Below the pieces are notes generated by a model. The model had not been told where the DNA came from. It did not search any database and saw only the letters and a program-made list of their open reading frames with translations. The translations under genes and the position numbers were made by a program. A DNA stretch of 64,000 nt, from the NCBI GenBank assembly GCA_018697195.1, contig CM031870.1:4205700-4269699 (forward strand). Reading direction: 5' to 3'. The DNA is from Certhia americana. Its lineage: Eukaryota; Chordata; Aves; Passeriformes; Certhiidae. Below, piece by piece: positions 37,302 to 55,600 of this stretch (the stretch's first letter is position 1; the number at the start of each line of letters is the position of its first letter).

Positions 37302-37680
37302 AGTTGTGCCATCTGGATTCAAGGAAATGATCTGGAGTCCATGACTCATCACCACCTATTTAAAAGAACTAGAAATGAAAACGTTGGAATGTCTTTGTGG
37401 TGGTTTTGGACATCCTGAGGAATTTCATGAATTTTTCTCTACTGTGTAGAACGTTTGTGGGTTTTGTTAATGGGACAGGTTTGCAAGTCCGTATAGACAG
37501 TGGTGAGACGAGAGCAATTGTCTCACCGTAGAAGTGCTGCTTTTATCATGTTGGGTCTGTCATTTATTTGGGGAAGGCTTGGCTCTGCACATGTGTCCTG
37601 AGGAGCAGCAGATGCCAAGCTCTGTAGCTGTGCTACAGAGGGAACACCCAGTGCAGAGGGAATAAAAGAAACATCGTCAA
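37302..37680 (+). terminator. PSMG3: PSMG3 3' UTR and polyadenylation signal
   Basis: A canonical AATAAA at 37661-37666 lies about 360 bp after the stop codon and is followed by a T-rich stretch (about 37688-37710). This would give a short 3' UTR. A second AATAAA near 38223 could serve a longer form. Confidence 0.7.
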
Positions 37681-39269
37681 ATCAAATTTTACCTGTTTTC
37701 TTTTTTTGCTCTGTGAGAATCACTTTAATTGAAATACAAACCTTTGTAAAAAAACCAACAGTTGTATAATGGGAAAGATTTTCTTGCCTTTTTAAAGGAA
37801 ATGAGTCGTAGATGGCTGCTTTTGTCCTTATGTCCATTCCTTTCTGGATGTAGTCTGAATTAATTTTCTACTTTCACTCTGATTTTAAAGAGGAGCAGAT
37901 AATGATGCTCTTCAAATTTCATGGAAGCTGATGTCCGGGTGGAAGACAGGAACCCAAAATAGTGGTAAGAAAATCTCTGCCAATGGATTATGTGGTACCA
38001 ACACATGGGAGAAACAGAACATCCATAGGCTGGTCACCTGCAATGAGCATCTGTCTTAGGGAATGTGGGGACAGAGGGTTTGAGGGGTTACACAGGCCTG
38101 TTTCTGATCTTTTACAAATCTTTTACAAAAAGTGTCAGATGAAGTTGTATGAGCTGATACAAAGATTGATAGCCAAACTTTTGCCTTTTTGCTTAGAAAG
38201 CACATTTGTTTTTACCTCTTGTAATAAACAACAAGTAGTAAATTTTTAAGTGAGCTGTTGCACACTTTTGAACTTGATGAACTTGACAGCACAGATGAGA
38301 CCAAGTCTTGGATTCTGGGCAGGGAGGAGTTGTGCTAAGACCAGTTGGTGCAGCAGAATCAGCACAGAGCCTGTGCCCACCCTGTGCTGATCCAGCTGCC
38401 CGGACATTTCTGTTGCTAAAAAATCCCCTTCAAGTAGAAAAGCAGAAAATGGATTTCGAAAGGACTCTTTTCTCTGAAGTAAGGGTTATTTAGAGCATTT
38501 AAAGGGATTATGAGAAATGAAATTCTTTTTAAAAAATACATTCAAACACTGCAGGCTTCCAGTTGCCCTTGACAAGAAACTTCATCTAAAAATAATCTTC
38601 CAAACTGTGCTTCCAAGAATCAAAGATTCGCATCTGTCAGAACTATAAATTTTTCCTCTTTTACACTTCCCTTTTTTTTTTTTGTCTAGGAAGGCTGAGG
38701 AGAGGCATGTGGAATTAGTTATTGTCAATTCTGATTTGCTTAGTAGGGATTCTCTCCTGACACAAAACTGGTGCTCTTATTGCTTCTATAGCTCCAACAG
38801 CTTGTGCAAAACATACATGAATTAGCAAATTGGATGGAAATTGCATCTTCCGCTGTGATGATAACAGTGGCAAACCACTATGGTGCCCCCAAGAGCTGTG
38901 TTACTACCTGAAAGCCAGGCACAAGTTAAGCACCTTCCTGGCTTTATGAGTTAAGCTCATTTCCTGGCTGTGTGTGTGCCACCAGGTCTGCACAGGGCAG
39001 TGGGTGAAGAAAGGATGTGGAAACCTCTCTGATTTGATGCTTGGAGCCAGGACAGATTCACCTTGCTGCCTTTTCACGTGCGATAAATTAGAGCACGAGC
39101 AATTGGTCCTTCGACTTTGCTCCTCTCCGCTGCACGAGTAAACCAAGGGGAAGGCCTGTCCAAACAAGAGGCACAAGGTGCCACCAGCTGCCTGCCTTTT
39201 AGTCATCGCTCTCCTCCAGGTAGGGATTAATTCCCAGTTGCTGGGAAAGCTGTCTCTGCCACCCAGGCA
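37681..39269. other. PSMG3-TMEM184A intergenic DNA
   Basis: About 1.6 kb of mostly AT-rich unique sequence lies between the PSMG3 poly(A) signal and the TMEM184A CpG island. I see no gene. The 309-aa minus-strand frame at 38904-39833 is proline-rich, comes from the GC-rich island and has no domain. Confidence 0.6.
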
Positions 39270-39720
39270 GAGCTCTTGCCCTCGGCCGCAGGACGTGTGC
39301 TGGGCGGGGGGCAGCGGCGTCGGGCGCTCCGCAGCTTTCCATCCGTGTTTGTTTTCCGGGCGTGGGTGCCGAGCGCGGCGGACTGGAAAGGTAAGTTGGG
39401 TAGCTTTTCTGCGGGAGAGAAAGCCCGACCTGCTGCTCCAGCTCCCGCGGGGCCCGGGGCACAGGGAGGGCGCTGGCAGGGTGAGCGCAGTGAGGGGGTG
39501 CTGGCAAGGTAAGAGGGAAGCCGGCGGGGGCCGGGGCAAGGCAAGGGCCGGCGGGGGGCTGGCAGGGAGAGTGGGACACTGACGGGGCTCAGGGAGACTG
39601 GGGCATTGTTGGGACCCGGGGAGCAGCGAGGGTAACTGGGGCAGTGGCAGGGCCCGCGGCCAGCAGGCGGGCAGGGCTGGGAGGGTGTCCGGAGGAGGAG
39701 TCTCCAGCCGTGCAGGTGGA
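39270..39720 (+). promoter_or_regulatory. TMEM184A: CpG island with candidate TMEM184A 5' exon
   Basis: This CpG- and GC-rich segment contains a textbook donor, GGAAAG followed by GTAAGT at 39391, so a non-coding first exon could end at 39390. A second possible donor (GTAAGA) is near 39510. Degenerate GCTGGCA/GGCAAG motifs recur across the island. Since the coding start at 42762 sits directly after an acceptor AG, at least one upstream non-coding exon is required. This island is the best candidate, and a second GC-rich patch at 41.2-41.45 kb is an alternative. Confidence 0.55.
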
Positions 39721-41276
39721 GGAGGGCACGGGGGATGCAGAGGCAGGTGCACGGCAGCCAGACTCCCTCCCGAAGGAGCCCCAAAGGGTGAGTGGGGCCC
39801 TGGGGGGTGCACAGCAGCTGAGGGGAGCCCCACAAATCAGGGTTGACCCAGCCATTGGTTCTGAGCACCTTGGGAGGGCAGAGCCTCCTCTTAAGAGCCC
39901 TGTGCCTGCGTCATCCACTCTTCCAGATGGGCTTCAGGGAGGGCTCGATGCTGCCCTGCCGTGATTTGTAGCTGTGTGCTGTAGGTCCTTCCTCCTGAGT
40001 GGCCTGATGGTGGTGTGGAGAGGCTGGTCCCGTAAATAGCCCAAGTGTCCTGGCCTTATCTGAAAGCAACCAGGAAGAAAGGCATGTCTCCTGCTCTGGT
40101 GGGGGTAAGCCTGGATGCTCCCCTCCCGGGATGTGGGTCAGGGATCTCAGAGGCACTGCTCGGGGGCTGCAAGGGCTTACCTTTCCCAGCTGACTTGCTT
40201 CACCCCACAGGGGGCTGCCGCTGAAATGGGGATTTGTCCTAGTGCTGCAGGACACAGGGAGGGATGTGAGCTGGGAATCTGGGTTCTGGCAGCCTACAGA
40301 TGGAGGGGAATCCCTGGCAAGGTGAAAAGCCTCATTTGCAGGTGGCCTGCCTGAACACAAGCTTCACTGCTCACTTTATCTTCTCAGTTCTCACTTAGCA
40401 TCTCTTAATATCCCAGGGAGTGTGTGTAACAGGTAGACGCTGTATGGCAGGTACCTGCAAGGTGTCTGAAAACAGACAGATTGGATATGGCTCAGTCCCA
40501 TCGAGGAGTTGAATTTTGCAGCTGATATTATTCCCGGTGTCTCCTTGCTGCCTTTGTTTTGGAAGCAAATGGCTCTCTAACTGCATTGAATTGCCTGACT
40601 ACCTTGCACGGCCAGGATCTAATTACCTGTGGAGCTGGGAGCCCTGTCTCCGAGCAGTACTGAGGCTTTTGCTTTTAATGACTTGCTCTGCCATGTTCAG
40701 AGTGTGACAATGTCGGGGAGGCTGCCAGGACTGGCTGTTGGTGCCACCGTGCTTACACTGCAATGGCTGGGAAAGTTAATAGGAGATGGGATGTTTTGGG
40801 CCAAGCATCTGTGCACAGCACTGGGTTGAAAACAGAATAAATGGATCTAGTGAAGAGCACAGCCCTCTGCCATGTCTTGGGGAGTAAACTGGATCACTAG
40901 AGAAGTGACTAGAAAAACACAGCTAGAAAGAGTGAGTTTTCATCCTGCTCTGTCATGATGCTCTGGCAGAGCCAAAGCGTGGCCAAATCCAGCCATTTAA
41001 CCCCAGCCAGCAGAAGGGCAGCCCCCAGAAAGAGTGAGGAGTGATTGGGAAACGGAGCACAGCCAGATTCTCATCTCCCTCCCTGTGCCACGAGCTATCT
41101 CCGTCCTCCTGTTAATGTTTACAAGGCAGGTCCGGCCATCCAAGTCTGTCCAAAGACCACATCCCGCCCCGGCTTTCCCGGGATCCTTTTTCCTGCTGGC
41201 CGAGGCAGGACCACAGGACGGTGGCAGGGAGGAAGAACGCGGCTCCCTGCTGCCTGTGTAACACTATCGGCCCCGC

Positions 41277-41320
41277 TGTCCCCGCAGCCAGCTCCAGCTG
41301 TCCCCGCAGCCAGCTCCAGC
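41277..41320. repeat. Perfect 22-bp tandem duplication
   Basis: Two identical 22-bp units (TGTCCCCGCAGCCAGCTCCAGC) lie head to tail in the GC-rich patch upstream of TMEM184A. The duplication is recent or conserved, with no difference between copies. Confidence 0.9.
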
Positions 41321-42761
41321 TCCGCTTCCCCGCTGGCAGTGCAGGTACTCCGGGGTGAGCTCCTGGGGCCCCGCCAGCTGCCGCCCGGGCATCTCCGCTT
41401 ACACGCCACTGCTGCCAGGCGGAGCCGGGGGAAGGTATTTTTAGGGCTGTTGATCTGACACCAGCTGAATTTCCTCTCCTGTGAGGTTGGGGTTCGGTGA
41501 GAGGGCAGAACAGGGAGCCGCAGGGTCAGCTTTTGCTTTGGTTTGTTTTCAGCGTTTAATTGGACCGAGGTCATTCCCTATCACTCTTATCCATGGCAGA
41601 TATTTTTATGCTTCTCTCCAGTTCATGCTTACAGTTTTACCCCAGGCAATAGTTACCCAGCAGCTAAAATATTTATTAACAATGCACTGAGAAGCATCTA
41701 TATTGTTAGAGTTCAACTTGCAGGTTCTTGGTTTTTTAAACCACTATTGTTACACTTGGGAAAAAGCAGCTTTCCAGAGATTAGCAGAAAGAGAACCCAA
41801 ACATGGCAGTTTATGCATCTGTTGACCTTGAGATATGAAGCTGCCCTATAAATAATTGCTTATTATTAGGTTGGTCCTTGCTGTCTGGAGCCACAGGGTA
41901 CACGCTGTCCGTATGCCCAGCCACCCTCTGCACCAGGAATGTTCAGTGCCTTGGGGCAGCCAGCTTCCAGGAGCACACACCAAGCAGAGAGATGCCATCA
42001 CACTCTAACATCCCTAAAGGGCAGGAGCTCTGCCCCTGGCATGGCAGACTTGCTCCCTTGTGCTTAATTTGGGCGCAGGAGGGACCACTGCCTGTCCTTC
42101 AGGTCAGGAGGTTGGCACCACTGGCACACTGACACCCCCACAATCCCAAAATAATTGGGTGAAGAATGCAGGTGACAGCAAACGTCTGGTTTCTTGGGCA
42201 GCCCCAGGCTTTGCCCCCAGCAGGTCACACATGATGAAAGGAACCAAATTTGGGGGGGACCTGGTATTTCCTGGGTTCCCAAGGAAGATGACACAAGTGT
42301 CCTGATGGCTTGTTGGTAAGGGACTCTTTATTATCCTGGGTGAGGGATTGGTTTAACCCTTAAGTCTCTGGTTTCTGATGGAAAAGGGTCCTGAGTAACA
42401 AGTGTGAACTCACAGGGGTGCAGATATGCACAGATCATTCCCTTTCAAGTGGGAGTGATTCCTGAGAAAGCAAGGAGCAAAGCTGGGAAAGAGAAGTGTG
42501 TCTTTTGGGAGACATGGGAACAGCATAGACCTCCTCAGGGAAAAGAGGGTCTGCATCTCCTGCTGGGAGAAGCAGACCCAATCATGGTAAAGGGGCTGGT
42601 TTGGGTGAGGGACACCCTGAAAAAACTCTGGGGAGGAGATAAACCTCACAGGAGGTTTGTACATGCTGTGTGGGCTGAGAAACCTGCTGGGACCTTCCCT
42701 GTCATCAGCTTACCTCGCTCCTGCCTTCCTGCACACTCCCCTTCCCTCTCCCTCCCTGCAG

Positions 42762-47066
<4,305 letters not shown>

Positions 47067-48460
47067 GAGGTATCAGAAGAGACACTGACACTGAAGAGGT
47101 TTTAACCTGTGCAAAGGGGAGGTGTCTTGAGGCTGAGACAGCCTGGGCTAATCAGAGTACTGAGAAGCCAGGAACTCTATCCAAAAAGCCAGTCTCTCAA
47201 AGGGAAGATGCAATAACCCAGAAAAGGTTAAGTCAAATAGTGCCAGCTTCTGCTGTCATGGATGGAGCTGTGTTGGACCCTGTGTTTCAGCCTGGGCTTT
47301 GCTGCCCCACTGCTGCTGTCTCTCTGCCAGCTCTGTGCCAATGCTGGGGGATGCCAGGCAGGGAGAGGAGCCAGGGTGCAGGAGAGACCAGCCGCCCTCA
47401 CCCTCCTCTTACATCCAAGCAATGCTGAGGCCTGAGAGAAATGCTTTTCTCAGCACAGTTCTGCTCTAGTTTCTCCCAATTTGAGTAAAAAATGATCTCC
47501 AAGGGCTCCATGGAGAAAACCAGCCCAGGAAGGTGACTTCGCTTCACCTCAAAACCCGGTAAAGGTTGAAAGACGTCATTCCTTATTTTTACATCTTTCC
47601 TCCTTTCCTTCTCACAGCAAAGCCTATAGAGATGTGCAAAAGACCTTTACCATGTAGAAAGAGTAAATCATCCTCTTCTTGCTCCAGATGTGGATGCAGC
47701 TGTCCAAGTAACTCCCCCAGGAGTGTGGCAGGACCTCACTAGGACTAACCAGAGGTCTGCAGCTGCATTTCTGAGAGCTGCCAGTGACAGAAGTGCTTGT
47801 TTATGTCTAAACCAGCTTATCTCTGAATGGATCATAAGTTAAAAGGGATTCCAGTTTCCTTATCAGAATCTTTATTAGGGAACCAGACTGTGACTGGTGG
47901 GGGTAGGAATTCACTTACTGGGAACTGTCTGTTCCTCCTAACCCTTCTCTATTCCCCATCCCTGGGCTTTGCCTGACATGTGGGAAGACAAGCAGAAGCT
48001 GAGCCCAGCTGGGTGACCATGGTGAGGATAGAGAGGTGCTGAGGGGTGTTGCCATGTGGGGCAAGACCACAGGCAAGGGAAGACTGTATATGGAGGGATG
48101 CTCCTCATATCAGTGATGGCAAGCTCATATCCTTCTGTTAAGACTTCTCCTTTCTTCCCCAATTTTTAGTCTAAATTCTATTCTCCTGTTAATGAGATGA
48201 TCCCTGGGAATGAACTTAGGCACTAGTTGGGCTTTTGTCTGGGATGACAGCTGGCTAGTGGAAGGATGAAGGCAAATCTACAGCCTCAGATTTGCAGTCA
48301 TGTGGCAAACAAACCGATGGATAAGGCTTGGAGCCCTTTTAAACACAACTTGTAGAATTTAGATCTTTTTTTTCCCTGCTCATAAGCTGCAAAATGTAAA
48401 TCACAACATGAAATTATTTATTTTTTTTTCTAATAAACAGCAATTTCTAGCACAGAGCAA
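47067..48460 (+). terminator. TMEM184A: TMEM184A 3' UTR with candidate poly(A) signal
   Basis: The first convincing canonical signal after the stop codon is AATAAA at 48432-48437, preceded by a T-rich run. This implies a 3' UTR of about 1.4 kb. The end is inferred and not proven. Confidence 0.5.
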
Positions 48461-50840
48461 GCAAGCGTTTTCACTGAGCTCAGCAAGCAAAGCCCACGAT
48501 CTGCCTGTTCCTGCTATAATGCTGATGCTCTTAAGCTTAACGTCCTCCCTGCCCCTCAATGCTGGCCCAGCAGAAATACCTGCACACGCAGCATCCTGCA
48601 CATTTTGGCATTCCTACAGGATTTGTGCTCATCTTTTTCACTCCACAAAGAACGTGCGTGTCTCCTGCTTCCTCTCCTTGCACAGCACCTCTTCCAGCCC
48701 TTCCTCGCCTAAGCTGTGGATGCAGTGGTGCAGAGGTGCTGGATCTGGTTTAGCTAAGCTAAGCCCGGACTCCTGCTCCAAGACAAGGTCTGTTTATTAT
48801 TATTGTTGGAGAAATCTTACCGTGCTATAGCTCAGACTCCACATGAGCTACCTATAGTCCAGCCAGTCCTGCAAGTCCCTCTGGTCCGAAGGAGCACTGC
48901 TCATACCTGCCCAGCTGGTGAGACTGCTGCCACTTTTCCTGCAATAAGGTCCATAAACAAGAGCCAGATGCTCTGCACATCCAGGCATTCATCCAGGATC
49001 CTGCACATCCTGGGAGCAAGTCTGTCCTGCATAGAAAGTGCAGCCTCAGTACTCAGGGACAAGGCTGCTTGGCTTTGTAATGCAGCCAGCACCAAAGCAG
49101 GGACATCTCAGCTGAACATCTTGGTCTTCACCCCTCTGGGAGAGGATGGCCACAGCTGCAGGAACAGAGGCTGTTCTGGCTCCTGGGGCGAGGACAGACT
49201 GCAAAGGTGATGATGGCACATCTGCTGGCACACTCACAGCCACTGAGATAAAGACTTGCACAAGAACACAGCAAGAACCGTGGTTGTACTTCATTGCACA
49301 AATGATCAACTCCGGTGCATAATGGGCTGCCTCCATTGCTCTGCCAGCAGGTGCAATTCCCACTGCAGACAATAACATTTGCCTATTTATGTCAAGCCCT
49401 GATTACTGTATTATATGTAAAACAGATCTTTCTTGCAAGCCAAACAAGGGGGGGGGAAGAAAGAAAAAAAAAAGAAGTCAGCTGTGACTCATGCAAGTCA
49501 GCAGTGTGATACCAGCCTGAAGGAGCCGTGCTGGGCTGGACACCAGCTGGCTGCCACGAAGACAACAGCAGGCACCCTCCCTGCTCCAGCCGGCACGAGC
49601 TGGGCCTCCTGCTCGTCCTTTTTCTTGGAGAGGAGAGAGAGGCAAGAGCTGATGGCTCAGGCTGGGTGCTGTCACGGCCCTCAAACCCTTAGGCTGTCAA
49701 AAGGCATCCACAGGGAATAGAAATGCCAACGGTGGTGTAGGCTGGTCGCGGTCTCCTCTGCTAATGTGTCTCCTCCACCTCCTCAACAAGGACACGGGGA
49801 AAGCTGGCGGGGAGCACACGGGTGACCTACACAGGAGCCTGCTGTGCCTGGAGCCACGCCAGCAGGCAGCCCAGGAGGAGCGGGCGTCTCTTACTGCCAG
49901 CAGCAGGCTCTGGTGGTCGGCAGATTTGTTTTTCCGTTGTCGCCTGTCCTCGGGCTTCCCCCAAGGACAAGGCTGAGCTGCAGCTATTAGATCTCCTGGT
50001 GCTTTTTGGGCTTGGATCAGGCAGGTTTACACCCCAGTCATGTCAGGGGTGATCATCACAGGGCACAGCCTGCCAATACACCTGCAGGAGCTCAGGATGA
50101 CCTCCCTAAAAGCAGAGGGGTAGGAAGGCAGCTGCTGGCACCACAGCAGAGGCAGCTCTCGCACAGTTGCTCGCTGCACAGCACTCAGTCAGAGACAGAC
50201 ACTTCTTTTTTTGGGAGCTAGCACTCACCAACACGTCCCTGGGCCCAGCTGCAGACAGGCACAAGACTGCTAGACCTGCACCAGAGAGCAGGATTTGTGC
50301 TTTTACCACTCTGTTCACAGAGACCTTCTGTGCTCCTCCCCTACCCATGGTGAATGTTGAGTTTCCTTTCACTTCTGAACTTTCACCATTCCTAATGCCC
50401 TTTTCCTCCTGAACTAATGCTCCTCCATCCCTCCAACAGTCACAACTGGCCCACCTCCCATTGTCACCAGCTCCTCACTGCAGTGACTCCAGGTATGAGC
50501 CAAAGCAGCTGCTGATGCTTTTTTGCTCAGCACAGAGACTGCCATCACCCCCAGCTTCAGCCCTGTGCCTGCTCAGCCAAGCCTGCCTGGCCCCACCTAA
50601 TGCCCATACATTACCTGCTGACACACAAAGCCTTTCCACTCTGCTCCTCTCCACTTTGCCCTACCTCTTAATTCTAGCTTTGGCCAACACACCCATCTGT
50701 CTCAACACAGGCTAAGTGTTTTACCCCCTTCAGCTCTTCCCTCAAGAAATTCGACCACGTGAAAGACGGAATTAAAGCAAACACAACCCCTGAAAGCTTA
50801 CTGGCACAAGGTACCACCGTTTTAAAAGCCTCAAAAGGGA
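48461..50840. other. Spacer between the tail-to-tail genes
   Basis: About 2.4 kb lies between the inferred 3' ends of TMEM184A (plus) and MAFK (minus). I recognise no gene. Frames of 60-140 aa are unrelated to known proteins. A short G9 run and an A-rich run lie near 49.45-49.48 kb. Confidence 0.5.
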
Positions 50841-51806
50841 AAAGCAAAAAGATTTTTTTTATTGGTGTAAGGGGTTAAAGCAGTTTATTCACAAGCAGTC
50901 ACACAGGGAAATCGTGAAGCGATATTTCACAACCCAAAGGAAGAGAGAGGAGTGTCTCTCTCTCCAGCACTTCAATACAGGTCACAGTGTCTCTCCAAGC
51001 CACAAGTGGCTTTGCTCAGCATCACGACTGCAGGCAGGTGCCTGCTGAGCTGTCAGTCCTGCTTGTGCTAACACAGACACCCAGTGATGGTGCACAAAGA
51101 CAGAGCCCCTGGGTTAGGAACAGACACACGGTCTGAGCACAGGATGGACCTGACGAACAGCTCGGACAAGGAGCACATTCCAAGTGAACCAAGAAAGCAC
51201 CACAGCAAGGCTGAGATGGGCTCCAGGAGGCTGGGTCAGATGATTGCAAAAGCCCAAGCTGCCTTAGCCCAGCCTGCCTCCAAAAAACATCGCTCACCAC
51301 AGCACCACAGCCAGCCGGGTGCTGCACTGGGGACAGGCAGCAAAAAAAACCCGAGGAAAACACTCCACTGAAGATCAATTCAGGCTCCAAAATGCTGACC
51401 ATAGACCAGGGCAAGTCTGAAACCAGAAAATGCTTTATTGGAAAGGTACAAAAAAACCAGTCACTGCAGCTAAATTTACAGCAATAAATTAATTACGTTG
51501 TGGCTGTCAAGAGAAGTAATGGACACATACACAGGGCTATTCGCCTTACAAACAGGAATCCACATTGCTTGGTATATCAATAATTTATTTTATAATAAAA
51601 AAGCAGCACAAAAATAAATATTGAAATGAAATTACTGAGTAACCACAGAGGATAGAATGAGCTGGTGATAAAAAACAACTTAAAACAGAAGACTTCTATC
51701 ATTAAAAAAATGAAAGCAAGTATCCACCATCTACAGAAACACCCCAGCAGACTGAAATACAGACGAAGGAAAACAAATCCACATTACAAAAGTTTTTCGG
51801 TTTTGT

Positions 51807-51876
51807 TTTGTTTCTTTTTTTTTTTTTTCCTTTTTTTTTTCCTCCTTTTTTTTCTTTTTTTTTTTTTTTTTTTTTA
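51807..51876. repeat. Interrupted poly(T) tract in the MAFK 3' UTR
   Basis: About 70 bp is almost entirely T with a few C on the plus strand (A-rich in the MAFK transcript). It is likely to cause oligo-dT internal priming, so cDNA ends mapped here should be treated with care. Confidence 0.9.
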
Positions 51877-52546
51877 AATAAAAACAATCATGACAATGAA
51901 GTTTAAATGATTTGAGAGAGAAAAAAACCTGCCACCTTCTCCTCCTCCCCGGGTCTGAGCCATCCCGTGGCACAGCTCGCCTCCACCCCGGCCCAGTGCC
52001 AGCACCTCGTCCCTCCCCGCTGTCCCAGAGCTGCTGTGGCACCCAGGTCTCTGCACTTTGTGCTCTCCTCCCGGCAGACAGTAGAGTTGGGCAGGAGCAG
52101 AGACGCTGCCTTGTTTCAAAGGGATCTGGAGCTGCCCTGGAGGGAAAGGTTCCCCACTCCCGACAGAGAGCACAGCAAACACGTCTAGGAGAACAGAGGT
52201 GTCCCTTGCCGGTCCCTGCGCCACGCTTTCATCTTCTCCTGCCTCCCACCCAGCCCTCGGTTCCCACGTCACACTGCGGATGGGGAGCAACCAAAGAAAG
52301 GCCATTCCCAGGGGAGAGGATCCCAGCACCCAAAACTCAGAGCCCCCGCTCCTCCTCAGTGGGGTCCGGGGGACAAACTAAGAGGAGCAGAGAAGGGAGG
52401 AGCCCCAGCATCTGAAGTACTGCAGCAGAAGACACGCGGGAGGCGCAGCTGTGGGGACACGGCCCACGCCACCAGCTCCCAACACTGCGCTCACCCTGGT
52501 GTCAGGCTGGCAAGTGCAGGACGGAGAGAAAAAAAACCAAACCAAA

Positions 52547-52620
52547 CAACAAAAAAAAATCAAATAAAATTAAAAAAAAAAAAAAAAAAAAAACACAACA
52601 AAAAACCACAACAGAAACAA
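52547..52620. repeat. A-rich tract with a long A run
   Basis: This plus-strand A-rich stretch includes an A run of more than 20 bases near 52570-52592 and CAAAA-type units. It reads as T-rich in the MAFK transcript. Confidence 0.85.
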
Positions 52621-55600
52621 ACCGAACCCCAGAGGAATGCAACGCGACAACCCCAAGCTGGAGGGCCCTCCAGGGAGGAGGGTGGAGGAGCTGGGTCTCC
52701 ACTGCAATCAACAGCTTTCGGGTCATTCCTCCCTCCACGTTACCTTGCAATTCTGATCCCTCTGTGGAAGTTTAGCCAGGACATTTCATTCCCCTCCAGG
52801 TCACCACCCAGGGAGCCCTGGACTGGCAATTTCTTTTAATAAAGATTTACAGTATCAAACTTGGAAAAAAAATTATTTTTTTTCTTTTTTACGAAAAATC
52901 TGTACGATAAAATGTATATAATTATATATTTATATATATATTTCTCTCTCTTTAAATATTTCCACGTGGTCCTTATGGATATCCAATATGGATTACCTAC
53001 CATGGCTATGGTATCAACAGCTTTAACAACACCCAGGCCTCTTGTTCTTTATCGAGTGACCAGAGATTTAAGTGCCTACCAGCACTAAACTAGCAATCAC
53101 TTGGACAAGCCTTTGGCACCCTTCCAAGAACTGGAAAAAAAAGAAATACTTGGCCACAAGGGAAGTGCCACATGAAGATATGTTTCTCAACTCATTCCAA
53201 CAGCAAGAAGACCCCAGGAACAAAGTTTGACCTCTGTCCCCTTCAAGGAGACAGGTCTGATTTCCCCGGAGGGGTGTCAAGGGCAGCCAGAAGGTGTTCC
53301 GATCTAGCCAGGAATGTTACGGAGCTCTGGAGCTGTTTTAAAGACTGGAAGCATTTGGGCATTTTCAAGTCAACTGGCCTTTTTCATTAAAGTTTTCATT
53401 TAAAGCCCCAACAGTGCCAGGAGTCTCCATTTTGCCTGCTTTTGGAGGCACCTGTAAGGTCTGGGAAAGTGTCCAATGTCTGAGCTGGAGAACATGAGAG
53501 GACCAGGAAATGACCATAACATCTTTCTCTTCCTCAGCTTCTGCTGTGGGAGTCAATAACTGGTACTGATACACAGGACATCGATCTGCCTGCTTGGAGA
53601 TAGGGAGGGAATGGAGGAGAAATGAGGTAACACTAAGCGTCATCCAAACTCTACATGTTGGAAAATCACTTGAAGGAAACTCCCTGCTCCCCTCCAAAAC
53701 ACGTGGATCTGGCAGGGGGATCGAGCCTTCAGGAAGCGTTTCGCTGACACCCTTTCTGGCTCAGTAAGGTCACGGATGTCGATGTTGGGGACTGAATGAG
53801 AACCAAGTCTGAGGTTTCTCTTTTCATTAACCTATTTCACAAAGGATCCTCCTGGGAAATCCAGAAACTCCAATGACAAGGTGAAAAAAAAAAGAAAAAG
53901 CAAGCTAACAACTTCTTCCAAAGACAAGTAGGGCTTCACTAAATTTCTACCAACTTACTGCCATTCAAGGCAAGACAAAGCCTCAAACAACAAATTATAC
54001 TGGGTGTCAGATGCCAGTTCACTGTCCTCTTTCCAACAACGGTAGCACTTGATTATTCTCTTTCAGTCCAAACCACTTATGAATTCTCCGTGATCCTTGT
54101 TTTCTGTTCTAGAGCCCAAACTCTCTAAGCTCTTCTCCTCATCTTAAACCTCAGCAATCTCATTCTCTTCTCACCTGCATGACAACAGGCATCGTCCATT
54201 CCACAAGTCTCTGACCTGCCCTATAAAACACACAGTCCCTTTTCTTTCCTACTTCAAGAAGAAAAAAAAAACAACAACAAAACACACAAACACCAATATA
54301 GCTATTTTTTTTTTTTTTACAGTGACCTGGAAACATTCATCGTTTCATCACTGCTGTGCAACAGCAGAATCTCTCCTTTCAGCTTCCCAAATCCTGCCCA
54401 CTGCCAAGCCAGAAATCTCTCTCCCAAACTACTGCTCAGAGCCAAACAAACGACTTCTCAATTCCAATCCTTCTGTCCCCTACACACACATTGATTTTCC
54501 ATCCTGCCCTCCATGTGTCTCTCGGGATAACTCACCCACTTGCAAAAGAAAGCATCAAGTTTCAGGGTCACATTCACACAGGTTGTCTGAACACTGAGGG
54601 TTGTTCACTGTACTCTTTGGATCCCAAATTCAGCATCTGATGTGCAATGGAGAGGAAAAGACTTCCAAGCTGCCATCTGACCTCCCCATAGCCCTTCTCT
54701 GATCACCAAGGACTGGCGAGCGCAGCTAAGAATGCTCACTGCTCACATACCAATGCTTTTGTCAAAGAGGAGAGACTAAACTCTCCTCCTAGCTGAATGC
54801 TATTGCCCTCTAGTTACACTTCAGTGCTTTAAAAACATCCTTCCAAAATACTCTGCACAAACCCCGTCTCGTAGTGCTGATCCCAGCAGAACTGTCCCAC
54901 CCTCTCTCACAGCCAGTTCTGCCTCCACCAGTTATACGTGCAGCATTTTTCCTCCTCATCTCCTCTTCTCCTCCCCATCACACTGCTCTTCACGGCATTT
55001 ACTGTGCCTCCCTCCCTTCAGCTTCAGGTAACCCAGGAAAAAAAAAGCTACTACTTCAAGACTGCGGATCATCTGGAAGAAATAAACTGCATAAATATAC
55101 CCAATTCACAGGCACACCTTTGGGAAGGAGCTATCAGGAAACTTGGGCTTCGAATAAAGGAGACTGCAAATGTAGTTTTTTTACAGGCCACACAGGTAAT
55201 GGGGCATATTAAAATATGTAAAATATATATTTTTCCATATTTTAACAGCATGGATTGAAAACAAAAGGTTATTCTTAATGGGTGTGGTCAGACCCAAGCA
55301 TCTATCTCCATCATCCTCCCACCTCCATCCACTCTTAGCAGGATGAAATCAAACCCAAAAAGCCTATATTCCTGCCCTCATAGTATCAGATGGAAGTGGG
55401 GAAGGTAGGGGAGACCCTTCTTACAAGGAGTAGGAGGCCACTAAAGGAAACTCTTTTTCCCATACATTCATCTCACACGATGATTTCTACGGTCCGTATG
55501 TTTCCTGGCTCTTGAGCATCATTCACGAAGACTCCTAAGGCTCCTCAGGTATCTTCTCCCAGCTGGAAAGCTGCCCACAGCTGAGAGGGGTTTGTGGAGG

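Noticed and set aside
36980..37330. 116-aa plus-strand frame across PSMG3 exon 2
   Set aside because: It overlaps the real exon in a different frame. The PSMG3 frame gives a clear family match and the correct length.
38904..39833. 309-aa minus-strand open frame
   Set aside because: It is proline- and serine-rich, runs through the GC-rich TMEM184A CpG island, overlaps other open frames on both strands and has no domain or splice context.
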